From: Pelomonas caseinilytica
GTDB taxonomy: Bacteria; Pseudomonadota; Gammaproteobacteria; Burkholderiales; Burkholderiaceae_C
DNA length: 64,000 nucleotides
Direction: 5' to 3'
Assembly (NCBI RefSeq): GCF_021353235.1
Contig: NZ_JAJTWT010000006.1
Span: 1 to 64,000, forward strand
Part shown: positions 29,686 to 39,582 of the stretch, one piece after another
How positions within the stretch are numbered: the first letter of the stretch is position 1
Layout of the letters: each line of letters starts with the position of its first letter
The notes under the pieces: model-generated
Database searches by the model: none
Told to the model about the DNA's origin: nothing
What the model saw: the letters and a program-made list of their open reading frames with translations, nothing else
Translations under genes and position numbers: made by a program

Positions 29686-30936
29686 TCAGCCCTGCATGGG
29701 CGCGAAGTCGGTGTCGGCCACGGTGCGCGGCGCGTCGGGCGGCAGGTCTTCTTCGCGCAGGCCGAGGTAGATGGGCTCGCCGTTGCGGCGGTGGATGTTG
29801 ATCTTGGCGTTGTAGACGCGATGGATGAGGCCGTGCTTGTCGGCCATCTGGTACTCGCTGATGCCCCACAGGCCCGAGGCGTCGCGCCGGCCGGTCAGGT
29901 AGCAGGCGATCTCGTCCACCTCCGAGCCGGCGAGCTTGAGGCCATTGAGGCTGCGCAGCGGCGCGCGGGTGCGCTCGACGAAGTCCAGGCTGTCGATGCG
30001 CACGTCCTCGCCGGTGACCTCGTCGTGCATCAGGGTGTTGAACTTGCCGACGAGGATCTGGCCCGGCAGGGCGTTCTCGATCATGCGCGCCAGCTCGATG
30101 GTGACCTGGCCGACCAAGTAGCTGAAGGAGGTCGGGTTCAGGCCCTCGGACTGGTAGAACTCGTAGTGGGAGCCGACGTGGAAGCAGGCGCGCAGCTTGG
30201 GCACTGCCTCCGCCCGCGTGGCGCGCTCGTGCGCCAGGGCGTTGTCGGCGAGGATGAACTGCATCAGCTGGTAGAGCTCGACATTGGCCTCCACGCCGCG
30301 CATGCGGTTCCAGATGTAGAAGCCGTCGCCCGTCGTGGTGCGGGCGAAGTTGATGTTGATCTCGCGGTCCAGCAGCTTGGCGTAGGCGGCGTTGACCGAG
30401 CACGACAGGCTGTTGAGCTGCACCACCTGCTGCAGCGGCGTCAGCAGCGAGAAGCCGACGGCGTCGAAGAGGATGACGGCACGGTCTTCCACCAGGCGCA
30501 CGCCGTAGCGTGCGGCGATGGCCGCGATCAGGGGCAGACCCAGGCCGCGTTCGGGGGCGAAGGGCAGCTCGATGAACTTGGGCGCCACGCCCAGGGCCGC
30601 GGCGACGGCGTCGAAGGCCTGGGTGTCGAGGTGGTCCTGGTTGGACAGCAGCTTGTCCAGCAGCCGGGCGCGGCGCGTCAGCTCCTGGGGCGGCAGCCGG
30701 CCGTCGCCCAGGGCGAACTCGGTCAGCATCGGGTGGGGCGCGACGAGCACGCGCAGGCCCCGCGGCTCGGGGGTCCAGGCGTAGATGAGGTTGTCGCCCA
30801 GGTTCCACAGCGCGTACAGCGCCTGGTCCAGCAGGATGATGTTGTCGCGCAGCTCGGTTTCGCTCAGGCCGGCCGGGGCGGGATAGGCCATGAAGCCATC
30901 CAGCCAGGACCGGCGTTTGCGCAGCTCTTCTTTCAC
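29686..30936 (-). CDS. Cyclase-homology-domain protein of unknown output
   Basis: 416 residues, soluble. The N-terminal ~140 residues are helical and unnamed. The middle has ILFDAVGFSLLTPLQQVVQL (Asp 158) and TTTGDGFYIWNRM (Asp 204), spaced like the two metal-binding aspartates of class III cyclases, so the catalytic fold is probably kept. The C-terminus (FNTLMHDEVTGEDVRIDSL, GISEYQMADKHGLIHRVYN) looks like a sensor or binding domain. It lies upstream of the cyclase-AAA gene in the same direction. Whether it makes a cyclic nucleotide is not provable here. Confidence 0.7.
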   Translation of the reverse strand: MKEELRKRRSWLDGFMAYPAPAGLSETELRDNIILLDQALYALWNLGDNLIYAWTPEPRGLRVLVAPHPMLTEFALGDGRLPPQELTRRARLLDKLLSNQDHLDTQAFDAVAAALGVAPKFIELPFAPERGLGLPLIAAIAARYGVRLVEDRAVILFDAVGFSLLTPLQQVVQLNSLSCSVNAAYAKLLDREININFARTTTGDGFYIWNRMRGVEANVELYQLMQFILADNALAHERATRAEAVPKLRACFHVGSHYEFYQSEGLNPTSFSYLVGQVTIELARMIENALPGQILVGKFNTLMHDEVTGEDVRIDSLDFVERTRAPLRSLNGLKLAGSEVDEIACYLTGRRDASGLWGISEYQMADKHGLIHRVYNAKINIHRRNGEPIYLGLREEDLPPDAPRTVADTDFAPMQG

Positions 30937-31092
30937 AAGCGGGCTCCGATTGAGAAGCCCGGATTGTCTTTCAGAGATGTTACGGCGTGTGTAGGGGTCA
31001 AGCCGACTCGGCGGCGCAGCGGCGGCCGGCGCCTCGCTGCGCCGGCGACTCGGCTCGGCAGTGGTGCATCGACGGCATCGTCAAACGTCGGC

Positions 31093-31323
31093 TCAGGCGC
31101 GGCGGGCGGTGACGGTCACGCGGGGCAGTTGCTCGACCTGGGCGACGTCGCGCACGGCATAGCCGGTGACGACGACGCGCGGCAGCTGGGCGACTTCCTG
31201 GGTGGCCTTGCCGGTCACGACGACGCGGGGCAGCTTGTGCACTTGAGGGGCGGCGGTGGCGGCCAGGGCGGTGAAGGCAAAGGCGGCGACGGCGGCGGCT
31301 TGGATCAGGACGGTGGCTTTCAT
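31093..31323 (-). CDS. Small secreted protein with three [12 protein letters not shown] repeats
   Basis: 76 residues from ATG 31323, with AAAGGAAG upstream. A signal peptide ([19 protein letters not shown]...) is followed by [32 protein letters not shown] and [11 protein letters not shown]: three near-identical 15-17-residue repeats and almost nothing else. Each repeat resembles the N-terminal TonB-box region of TonB-dependent receptors. The function is unknown. A related design occurs at 21206-21484. It may interact with TonB or with a receptor plug, which is speculation. Confidence 0.75.
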   Translation of the reverse strand: MKATVLIQAAAVAAFAFTALAATAAPQVHKLPRVVVTGKATQEVAQLPRVVVTGYAVRDVAQVEQLPRVTVTARRA

Positions 31324-31568
31324 GGGGCTTCCTTTCGGGTTCGCGCAGCGGGATTGCTGTGTCGATGGAAGCAGTTTCGGCAGCGCGCCCCGGCCTTGCC
31401 AGCGCGCTGCGATGAACCGCAGCGGCCACAGCGCGAGCTGCATGCCGCCGCGACGAACCGTCAGTGCCTTGAGGGGCGGCGGCGGGCGAGGATGCGTTCG
31501 AGGGGGCCGCATTTCCGGGCGCGCGACGCTGCCGGCCTATCATGACCGGTTCGCTCGTGAAAACTCCC

Positions 31569-34466
<2,898 letters not shown>

Positions 34467-34473
34467 GGCGGCT

Positions 34474-35304
34474 TCAGCGCTGCTTTGCGGTCCGGGACGC
34501 GCGCCAGCCGATCACCAGCAGCCCTGCCGCGATCAGCGCCCAGCTGCCGGGCTCGGGCACGGCCGGCGTATTGATGGGCAGGCCCGGGTTGGAATCGGCC
34601 ACCCGCACCGTGCCGGGCGGCAGGGCGGGCATGCCGAGGTTGATCAGCCCCGGGCCGCGACCGCCCTGGGCTGCCGCCGGCCCGTTGGCCGGACCGGCCG
34701 CCAGCAGGCTGGAATTGCCGCCCGGTGCCGCACCGCCGCCCAGGCTGGCGGTGCCGGATTGCTGGGCGAAGCTGTCGGGCGCCGCGGCGGCGGCCATCGG
34801 GCCGGCCGCCGGGGCCTCGAATTCCAGGGGCGTGTTGTCCTCGGCCTCGCGGGTCGACGAGGCGACGTTGCCGGCGTGGGCCGCCGCCGCGGCGCGCGGT
34901 TCGACACGGCGGATGCGGCTGACGTTGCGGCAGACGGTGGGCACGAGGATGCACTGGCCGTCCTCGCAATAGACGAGGCCGCGCTCCTGGGTGGTGGCCG
35001 CCCACTTGGACCGCGTGACGCTGCGGCAGACCGCGCCCGGACCGAAGTGCATGTCGCGGATCTCCGGCGCGTACTCGGCCTTGCCGCGGATGGCGTCGCG
35101 TTCGATGACGGCGATGTCGTCGTAGCGGCGGGCCTTCATGCGCGCCTTGAGCTTGTCGCGCGTGGCGGCGGGGATGTCGGTGTAATGGTCCACCGCCGCG
35201 ACGACGTCCCCCATGAAGGGGTTCACCCCGGGGCGGTCCCAGCTGCATTGCGGCAGCGAGGAGCCGGCGGAGACGGCGAGAGCGAGGGTGGCGATCAGGG
35301 ACAT
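34474..35304 (-). CDS. MHFG-family PEP-CTERM protein
   Basis: 276 residues with a signal peptide (MSLIATLALAVSAGSSLP). A conserved MHFGPGAVCRSVTRSKW block lies near residue 84, followed by Cys-containing YCEDGQCILVPTVC. A long Ala/Gly/Pro-rich linker leads to a C-terminal VPEPGSWALIAAGLLVIGWR-type PEP-CTERM signal: PEP motif, membrane helix, basic tail. Such proteins are processed by exosortase and usually go to the surface or extracellular matrix. The exosortase gene is not in this window. The gene is convergent with uvrA. Confidence 0.88.
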   Translation of the reverse strand: MSLIATLALAVSAGSSLPQCSWDRPGVNPFMGDVVAAVDHYTDIPAATRDKLKARMKARRYDDIAVIERDAIRGKAEYAPEIRDMHFGPGAVCRSVTRSKWAATTQERGLVYCEDGQCILVPTVCRNVSRIRRVEPRAAAAAHAGNVASSTREAEDNTPLEFEAPAAGPMAAAAAPDSFAQQSGTASLGGGAAPGGNSSLLAAGPANGPAAAQGGRGPGLINLGMPALPPGTVRVADSNPGLPINTPAVPEPGSWALIAAGLLVIGWRASRTAKQR

Positions 35305-35522
35305 CGGAAGCCCGGCAGGCAGGTCGCGTCCGACCCAGGACGCATGCCTGAAGTGTTAGGGATAGACAGGGTTTCCATGCCTTGCTAACCCCCGAAGATG
35401 GGGTGGTGGCCGGGTGCGAAATGTCACGCAACCGCGGGGAAAGGTGGCTGCCGCCGCCAACGGGCGGGCCGGGTCCCCATTGCTGCTATCGTGCCGGCGC
35501 CGTCCTGCTTCCCCTTCCCGCC

Positions 35523-35921
35523 ATGCCCGAACGCGCTGCGCCGCAGGTGCTCTACGTCGAAGACGACCGCATCCATCTGATCCTGATGGAGGAGGTCTTC
35601 CGGCTGCTGCCGGGGTGGGCGCTGCGCTGTGCGGAAACCGGCGGCGAGGCCCTCGAAGCGCTGGCTTCGGCCCGGCCCGACGTGGTGCTCGTCGACATGA
35701 ACCTGCCCGACATGACGGGCCTGGAATTGCGCGAGCGTGTGGCCGGCGACCCCGCCCTCGCCGCCACCCTGGAGGGTGTGCGCTGGATCGCGCTGTCGGC
35801 GGACGACCCCGCCGAGACCGTGCGCGCCGCCCGCGCCGCGGGCTTCGACGACTACTGGCTCAAGCCCATCGACGTGGCCCGGCTGCAGCACGATTTGCGC
35901 CGGTTGCTCGACGCGGCCTGA
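35523..35921 (+). CDS. Single-domain response regulator (CheY-like)
   Basis: 132 residues, receiver domain only. Acidic pocket EDD at the N-terminus, phospho-acceptor Asp near 58 in LVDMNLPDM, conserved Ser in IALSADD and Lys in YWLKPID. There is no DNA-binding or enzymatic output, so it must act by protein contact. No kinase gene is adjacent. The start is ATG 35523; upstream in-frame sequence lacks similarity. An ISL3 element follows 43 bp after the stop and may have separated it from former partners. Confidence 0.9.
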   Translation: MPERAAPQVLYVEDDRIHLILMEEVFRLLPGWALRCAETGGEALEALASARPDVVLVDMNLPDMTGLELRERVAGDPALAATLEGVRWIALSADDPAETVRAARAAGFDDYWLKPIDVARLQHDLRRLLDAA

Positions 35922-35964
35922 GCCTGTGCCGGACGGCCGTCCGAGCGGCCACAAAAAAGGTTCT

Positions 35965-37092
35965 TCACGCCTTTCCGGGGAACGCCGCGCGGATCTTGAG
36001 GAAGAAGAAGGCGGTATCGCGGTAGCCGTAGGCCATGCGCTTGATGAGCTTGATGCGGTTGTTGATGCCTTCGAGCTTGCCGGTGTGCATGGGCCATCGG
36101 ACGCGGGCGAGGATGCCTCGCCAGTAGGGACGCAGGGTTCGCGCGAAGCGCTGCAGCGCCGGTATCTCGCTGTCGTGGGCGTGAGCGAGCCACTGCTTCC
36201 AGCGGCGGCGCCATTCCCAGGCGTCAGGAGCTGTCCATAGCCCTTTGAGCTGCTCGTTCATGACGTAAGTGGTCATGAGCGGTTGGTTGGCGGCCAGCAC
36301 CTCGTCCAGGCGTACCTGCTGAACGTCGCTCAGCGAGCTGCGGTTGCGCAGCAGCAGCCAGTGCGCCTGCTTGACCACACGGCGCGCTGGCTTGTCCTGA
36401 CGCAGCTTGTTGGCGGCATCCACACGCACTCGTGTGATGACCTCGCGGCCGTACTTGGCCACGACGTGGAAGAGGTCGTAGACGATGCGCGCGCTTGCGC
36501 AGTGGTGGCGCACCTCCAGGTCGAAGGCGCTGTTCATGTCCATGGCCACCGCTTCGATGCGTGCGCAGCCCTGGGTCCCCAGTTCCTTGAAGAAGGGCCG
36601 TACCGACTTGCGGCTGCGGCCCTCGGCCACCCACAGCACCCGTCCGCTGTCGGCGTCCAGAATGACGCTGGCATAGCGGTGGCCCTTGAACAGTGCGAAC
36701 TCGTCCATGATGAGCCGCCGGGGTTCAAGGGCTGGCAACGCCGCCACCTCGGCCAGCAGGCGCTGCTTGTCCAGCGCGCGCACCGTGCTCCAGTGCAGCC
36801 CCAGCCATTGCGCCACGTGGGCCACCGCCATCCTGGTGCACGCCTGCGCTGCGGCCTGCTCCAGGCGCCGTGTGAGCCGGGAGTGCCTGGCCAGCCACGC
36901 CACATGCTGCAGCCGCTGCCCACAGCTCGCGCAGGCCAGGCGGTACAGCACCACCTCCAGCCTCACGGGGTGGCCCACCATGGGCAAATCTCGCACGCGC
37001 CGCGTGAGCTGCTCATGGATGCGCGAACATTGGGCAAGGCAATGCCCGCAGCGCAGTGGCACGGTCGGATCCGGCTCCAGCCGGATCTGCAC
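35965..37092 (-). CDS. ISL3-family transposase, probably 5'-truncated
   Basis: 375 residues from a GTG at 37092. The zinc finger CGHC...CASCG is followed by an HTH region (MAVAHVAQWLGLHWSTVRAL) and the DDE domain: RLIMDEFALFKGHRYASVI (first Asp), AVAMDMNSAFDLEV (second Asp) and PMHTGKLEGINNRIKLIKRM (Glu). The catalytic residues seem complete. The usual 15-30 N-terminal residues are missing: the coding frame continues upstream as NVQGPE and then enters an unrelated dispersed repeat at ~37105. The element therefore seems to have lost its right end and may be immobile. Confidence 0.85.
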   Translation of the reverse strand: MQIRLEPDPTVPLRCGHCLAQCSRIHEQLTRRVRDLPMVGHPVRLEVVLYRLACASCGQRLQHVAWLARHSRLTRRLEQAAAQACTRMAVAHVAQWLGLHWSTVRALDKQRLLAEVAALPALEPRRLIMDEFALFKGHRYASVILDADSGRVLWVAEGRSRKSVRPFFKELGTQGCARIEAVAMDMNSAFDLEVRHHCASARIVYDLFHVVAKYGREVITRVRVDAANKLRQDKPARRVVKQAHWLLLRNRSSLSDVQQVRLDEVLAANQPLMTTYVMNEQLKGLWTAPDAWEWRRRWKQWLAHAHDSEIPALQRFARTLRPYWRGILARVRWPMHTGKLEGINNRIKLIKRMAYGYRDTAFFFLKIRAAFPGKA

Positions 37093-37104
37093 CTCTGGAC
37101 CCTG

Positions 37105-37165
37105 AACGTTCGAGGTAAGGGGCTTGCCGCAGGCAAGTCCCCTTGACCGAGGGGTTCGGCGTCAT
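37105..37165. repeat. Dispersed hairpin repeat (PNPSVKGT-type)
   Basis: AAGGGGCTTGCC (37117-37128) pairs with GGCAAGTCCCCTT (37132-37144). The minus strand through it reads PNPSVKGTCLRQAPYLER, a peptide I recognise as a recurrent spurious tail in annotated proteins of Beta- and Gammaproteobacteria, which indicates a widespread intergenic repeat rather than a gene. It sits between the ISL3 gene and the antitoxin gene. Confidence 0.6.
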
Positions 37166-37479
37166 GCCGGCTTCTGCGGCACCAGCTTGACCTGAAGATC
37201 GCAACCTACGGCCGCTGCATACTTCTTCAGCGTTGCGAGCGAAGGGGTGTGCCGCCCGGCGGCCTCTAGCCTTGAGATCGCGCTCTTGGTTGTACCCATG
37301 CGTTCAGCCACTGCATCTTGGGTAAGGCCTGCCTTCGCGCGAGCCTTGAGCATTTGCCCGGCCAGGGCATACTCGAGTTCGAGAGAGTCGTACGCCTCGG
37401 AAAAGCCGGGGCGTTGCTTGGCCTTAGCCAGGAACTCGGCGTGATTGTGACGAACGGGCTTGTACTTCAGGTCAGCCAT
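37162..37479 (-). CDS. XRE/HigA-type antitoxin
   Basis: 105 residues from ATG 37479 (MADLKYKPVRHNH). A helix-turn-helix XRE domain spans ~45-98 (LTQDAVAERMGTTKS, AISRLEAAGRHTPSL). It should neutralise the toxin encoded just upstream and repress the pair by binding the operator at 37806-37823. The start overlaps the toxin stop by 8 bp. The toxin-first order matches HigBA-like systems. Confidence 0.88.
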   Translation of the reverse strand: MADLKYKPVRHNHAEFLAKAKQRPGFSEAYDSLELEYALAGQMLKARAKAGLTQDAVAERMGTTKSAISRLEAAGRHTPSLATLKKYAAAVGCDLQVKLVPQKPA

Positions 37480-37798
37480 GCTGCACCTCCTTGAGGCGCT
37501 TGCGCGCAAGTTTCAATTCACTGTCGGGCGTTTGCTGGGACTTCTTGATGAAGGCGTGCAGGACGACGACGCGCTTGCCAACGAGAAAGCAATAGAAGGC
37601 CCGGCCGATTCCCGAGCGCCCGCGAGGGCGCAACTCAAAAAGACCATCGCCGAAGGCACGCGAGTGAGGTAGGCGAAGGCTCGGACCATGCTCCGTCAGG
37701 AGTTCAATCAGTCTGGCGTAGTCGGCAAGAACTTCAACTGGCCATGACTGGATCTCGGAGAGAACGCGCTCATGGAAGTAGGTGATTTCAAACGCCAT
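37472..37798 (-). CDS. HigB/RelE-family toxin (Gp49-like)
   Basis: 108 residues from ATG 37798 (MAFEITYFHERV). Family features are the helical N-terminus (VLADYARLIELLTEHGPSL), then LPHSRAFGDGLFELRPRGRS, then the beta strands GIGRAFYCFLVGKRVVVLHA and the Lys-rich FIKKSQQTPDSELKLARKR. These proteins are mRNA interferases that cut mRNA at the ribosome. A more upstream ATG (37813) lies within the operator and is unlikely to be used. It forms an operon with the XRE antitoxin. Confidence 0.88.
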   Translation of the reverse strand: MAFEITYFHERVLSEIQSWPVEVLADYARLIELLTEHGPSLRLPHSRAFGDGLFELRPRGRSGIGRAFYCFLVGKRVVVLHAFIKKSQQTPDSELKLARKRLKEVQHG

Positions 37799-37805
37799 GC
37801 GCCAT

Positions 37806-37823
37806 GTTAGCAAAAGCGCTAAC
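37806..37823 (-). promoter_or_regulatory. Operator of the HigBA-like operon
   Basis: GTTAGC (37806-37811) and GCTAAC (37818-37823) form a perfect inverted repeat with a 6-bp spacer, 7 bp before the toxin ATG. Antitoxin dimers typically bind such sites. The promoter must overlap it, giving a very short leader. Confidence 0.7.
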
Positions 37824-38012
37824 TTGACGCAACCGACCTCTCATGACGCCGAACCTTCAGTTCACAAACGCGAAAGCCCGGCCAAAACGGCAGGGCGTCT
37901 GTATCCTTGTGCATTGGAGCGGTGCTCTCGGAGCTTGATGTTTGGTCGCACAACCATCTTCTCCGAGCGTCACCGCTCTACCCATTTGCGCCCCGGACTT
38001 CCGCGAAGAACC

Positions 38013-38040
38013 ACAAAAAAGCCCGGCGGTGCCGGGCTTC
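38013..38040 (-). terminator. Rho-independent terminator of the SWIB gene
   Basis: On the minus strand AAGCCCGGC-ACC-GCCGGGC is followed by six T. The stem is strong, and it lies 34 bp after the stop of the SWIB/histone-tail gene. Confidence 0.88.
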
Positions 38041-38073
38041 GTCTTGCAGTGCCGCGGCGAGCGCGGCGCCGCA

Positions 38074-38502
38074 TCACTTCAGGTGGCTGTTGATCAGCTT
38101 GGTCATCTCGAACATGTCGGCCTTGGCCTTGCCGAAGATTTCCTTCAGCTTGGCGTCGGCGATGATGACGCGCTTCTGGACTTCGTCCTGAAGCTTGTTC
38201 TTCTTGATGTAGTCCCAGACCTTCTTGGTCACGTCGGTGCGCGGCAGCGGGGCTGCGCCGACGATGGCGGCCAGGGCCGCGCTCGGGGTCAGGGCCTTCA
38301 TGAAGGCGGCGTTGGGCGTGCGCTTCTTGGCGGGCGCGGCGGCCTTCTTGGCCGGGGCTGCCTTCTTCGCGGGCGCGGCCTTCTTGGCCGGCGCCGCCGC
38401 CTTCTTCGCAGGCGCCTTGGCGGGCGCTGCCTTCTTGGCCGGGGCGGCCTTCTTGGCCGGTGCCGCCTTCTTCGCGGGCGCGGCCTTCTTCGCAGTTGCC
38501 AT
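38074..38502 (-). CDS. SWIB-domain protein with histone H1-like Lys/Ala tail
   Basis: 142 residues. Residues ~4-60 are tandem AAPAKK repeats (at least eight), like histone H1 tails and AlgP. Residues ~66-142 form a SWIB/MDM2 domain (FMKALTPSAALAAIVG, PLPRTDVTKKVWDYIKKNKL, AKADMFEMTKLINSHLK). The tail should bind DNA; the SWIB fold is best known from eukaryotic chromatin remodelling and from Chlamydia and plant-associated bacteria. A nucleoid-organising or transcription role is inferred. It is monocistronic with a strong terminator. The repeat number probably varies between strains. Confidence 0.9.
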   Translation of the reverse strand: MATAKKAAPAKKAAPAKKAAPAKKAAPAKAPAKKAAAPAKKAAPAKKAAPAKKAAAPAKKRTPNAAFMKALTPSAALAAIVGAAPLPRTDVTKKVWDYIKKNKLQDEVQKRVIIADAKLKEIFGKAKADMFEMTKLINSHLK

Positions 38503-38723
38503 GTCGATTCACTCCATCAAAGGTTGTTGATGTGCCGGGTCCGGGTGAAGGCCGCGTAAGCCTTCAATACTCTCTAGCACCCTGCGCCGGCGATGGTACT
38601 GCTCTCCCTGGAGGAATAGAAGGCTTTCTCCCAGGAGGAAACGCGTATCTGCCCAGGAAACATCGAGGTTGTCGCGGCATTGCGTCACCCAGGGCCGCGG
38701 AGATGCCCTTTGCGACGGGCCTC

Positions 38724-39281
38724 TCAGGCGATGTCGTCGCCTTCGGGTGCTCGCTTCATGCCGCTCAACATCGAGGCCACGAGGTTCTCGCGATGGCGCC
38801 AGCCCGTCACGGCGACGCCGCCGAGATGGCCGGCGACGAGGGTCGCGATGAGCCAGGCGAGGGCCGCATGCAGGTCCGACAGCCACTCGTAGCCCCAGAG
38901 CCAATCGGTCGTGTAGAGCCAGCCGGTCAGGCTGAGGGCGCCGGCGACGGCCCACAGCAGCACCACCATCCACCCGCCCAAGGGGTTATGGCCGAGGTAG
39001 CGCGGCTCGCGCCCGGCCCGCAGCGCGCGCGCATAGGCCAGCACGGCGCGCGGCCCGCGCAGGAACTGCCCAAGGCGCGCATAGCCGCTGCCGGCCCAGC
39101 CCCAGGCCAGGCGCAGCACCACGGCCGCGCCGGCCACGTAGCCGGCCGTGTGGTGCCAGGCGTCGAAGTGGCGCGGCGGCCAGTGGCCGCTGATCCAGGC
39201 GGTGGCGACGGCGCTGGCCAGCGTCCAGTGCAGGACGCGGACGGCGGCGTCCCAGACGCGCAGGCGCGCAGCGTCGCTCAT
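38724..39281 (-). CDS. Cytochrome b561-type membrane protein
   Basis: 185 residues with four membrane helices (about 15-32, 42-62, 95-120, 135-160) and heme-ligand histidines in RVLHWTLASAV, HFDAWHHTAGY and LSDLHAALAW. This matches the bacterial b561/NiFe-hydrogenase cytochrome b-like family that passes electrons across the membrane. The PepSY-like gene 6 bp upstream is probably its periplasmic partner. The electron donor is unknown. Confidence 0.88.
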   Translation of the reverse strand: MSDAARLRVWDAAVRVLHWTLASAVATAWISGHWPPRHFDAWHHTAGYVAGAAVVLRLAWGWAGSGYARLGQFLRGPRAVLAYARALRAGREPRYLGHNPLGGWMVVLLWAVAGALSLTGWLYTTDWLWGYEWLSDLHAALAWLIATLVAGHLGGVAVTGWRHRENLVASMLSGMKRAPEGDDIA

Positions 39282-39287
39282 GCGGGC

Positions 39288-39572
39288 TTACTTCTTGGCT
39301 TCGGGCTGTTCGCCCTCGGGGTAGACGCGCTCGAAGGTCTTGGGGTTGTAGAAGGCCTCGGCCTTCTTGCCCTGGCCGTCGAAGCCGTAGACCTCGTAGC
39401 AGCCGTTGTAGTTCTGGACCTTGCGGACCTTCCAGCCCTCGCCCTCGAGCTTCTTCTGCAGCTCCATCTGGGGCTTCCTCTCTTCCTTGGGCACGGCCGG
39501 GCAGGAGACGTTGCCGTGGGCGAAGGCGGTGGAGGCCAGGGTGGCGAGGGCCAGCGATGCGATGAGTTTCAT
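39288..39572 (-). CDS. Small periplasmic PepSY-like protein
   Basis: 94 residues with a signal peptide (MKLIASLALATLASTAFA). The mature part has CPAVPKEERKPQMELQKKLE and GWKVRKVQNYNGCYEVYGFD, a PepSY-like alpha/beta unit, with two Cys that may pair. Small PepSY proteins are commonly encoded beside cytochrome b561. It is the first gene of that pair. Confidence 0.8.
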   Translation of the reverse strand: MKLIASLALATLASTAFAHGNVSCPAVPKEERKPQMELQKKLEGEGWKVRKVQNYNGCYEVYGFDGQGKKAEAFYNPKTFERVYPEGEQPEAKK

Positions 39573-39582
39573 GGGATCTCCT

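Noticed and set aside
26072-29770. A 1232-residue open frame on the plus strand opposite the cyclase-AAA gene
   Set aside because: It is antisense to a well-motivated gene with Walker and cyclase motifs. Its translation is Gly/Ala/Val/Gln-rich without domains, the usual product of GC-rich third-position bias.
37013-37204. A 63-residue protein beginning MRSSGQAGAAEAG upstream of the ISL3 transposase
   Set aside because: Its middle is the PNPSVKGTCLRQAPYLER repeat translation and it runs into the antitoxin gene end; this is a repeat, not a gene.
38074-38502. Tandem AAPAKK codons as a possible CRISPR or DNA repeat array
   Set aside because: The repeats are in frame, code for a Lys/Ala tail and are not separated by unique spacers. 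No CRISPR array was seen anywhere in the window.
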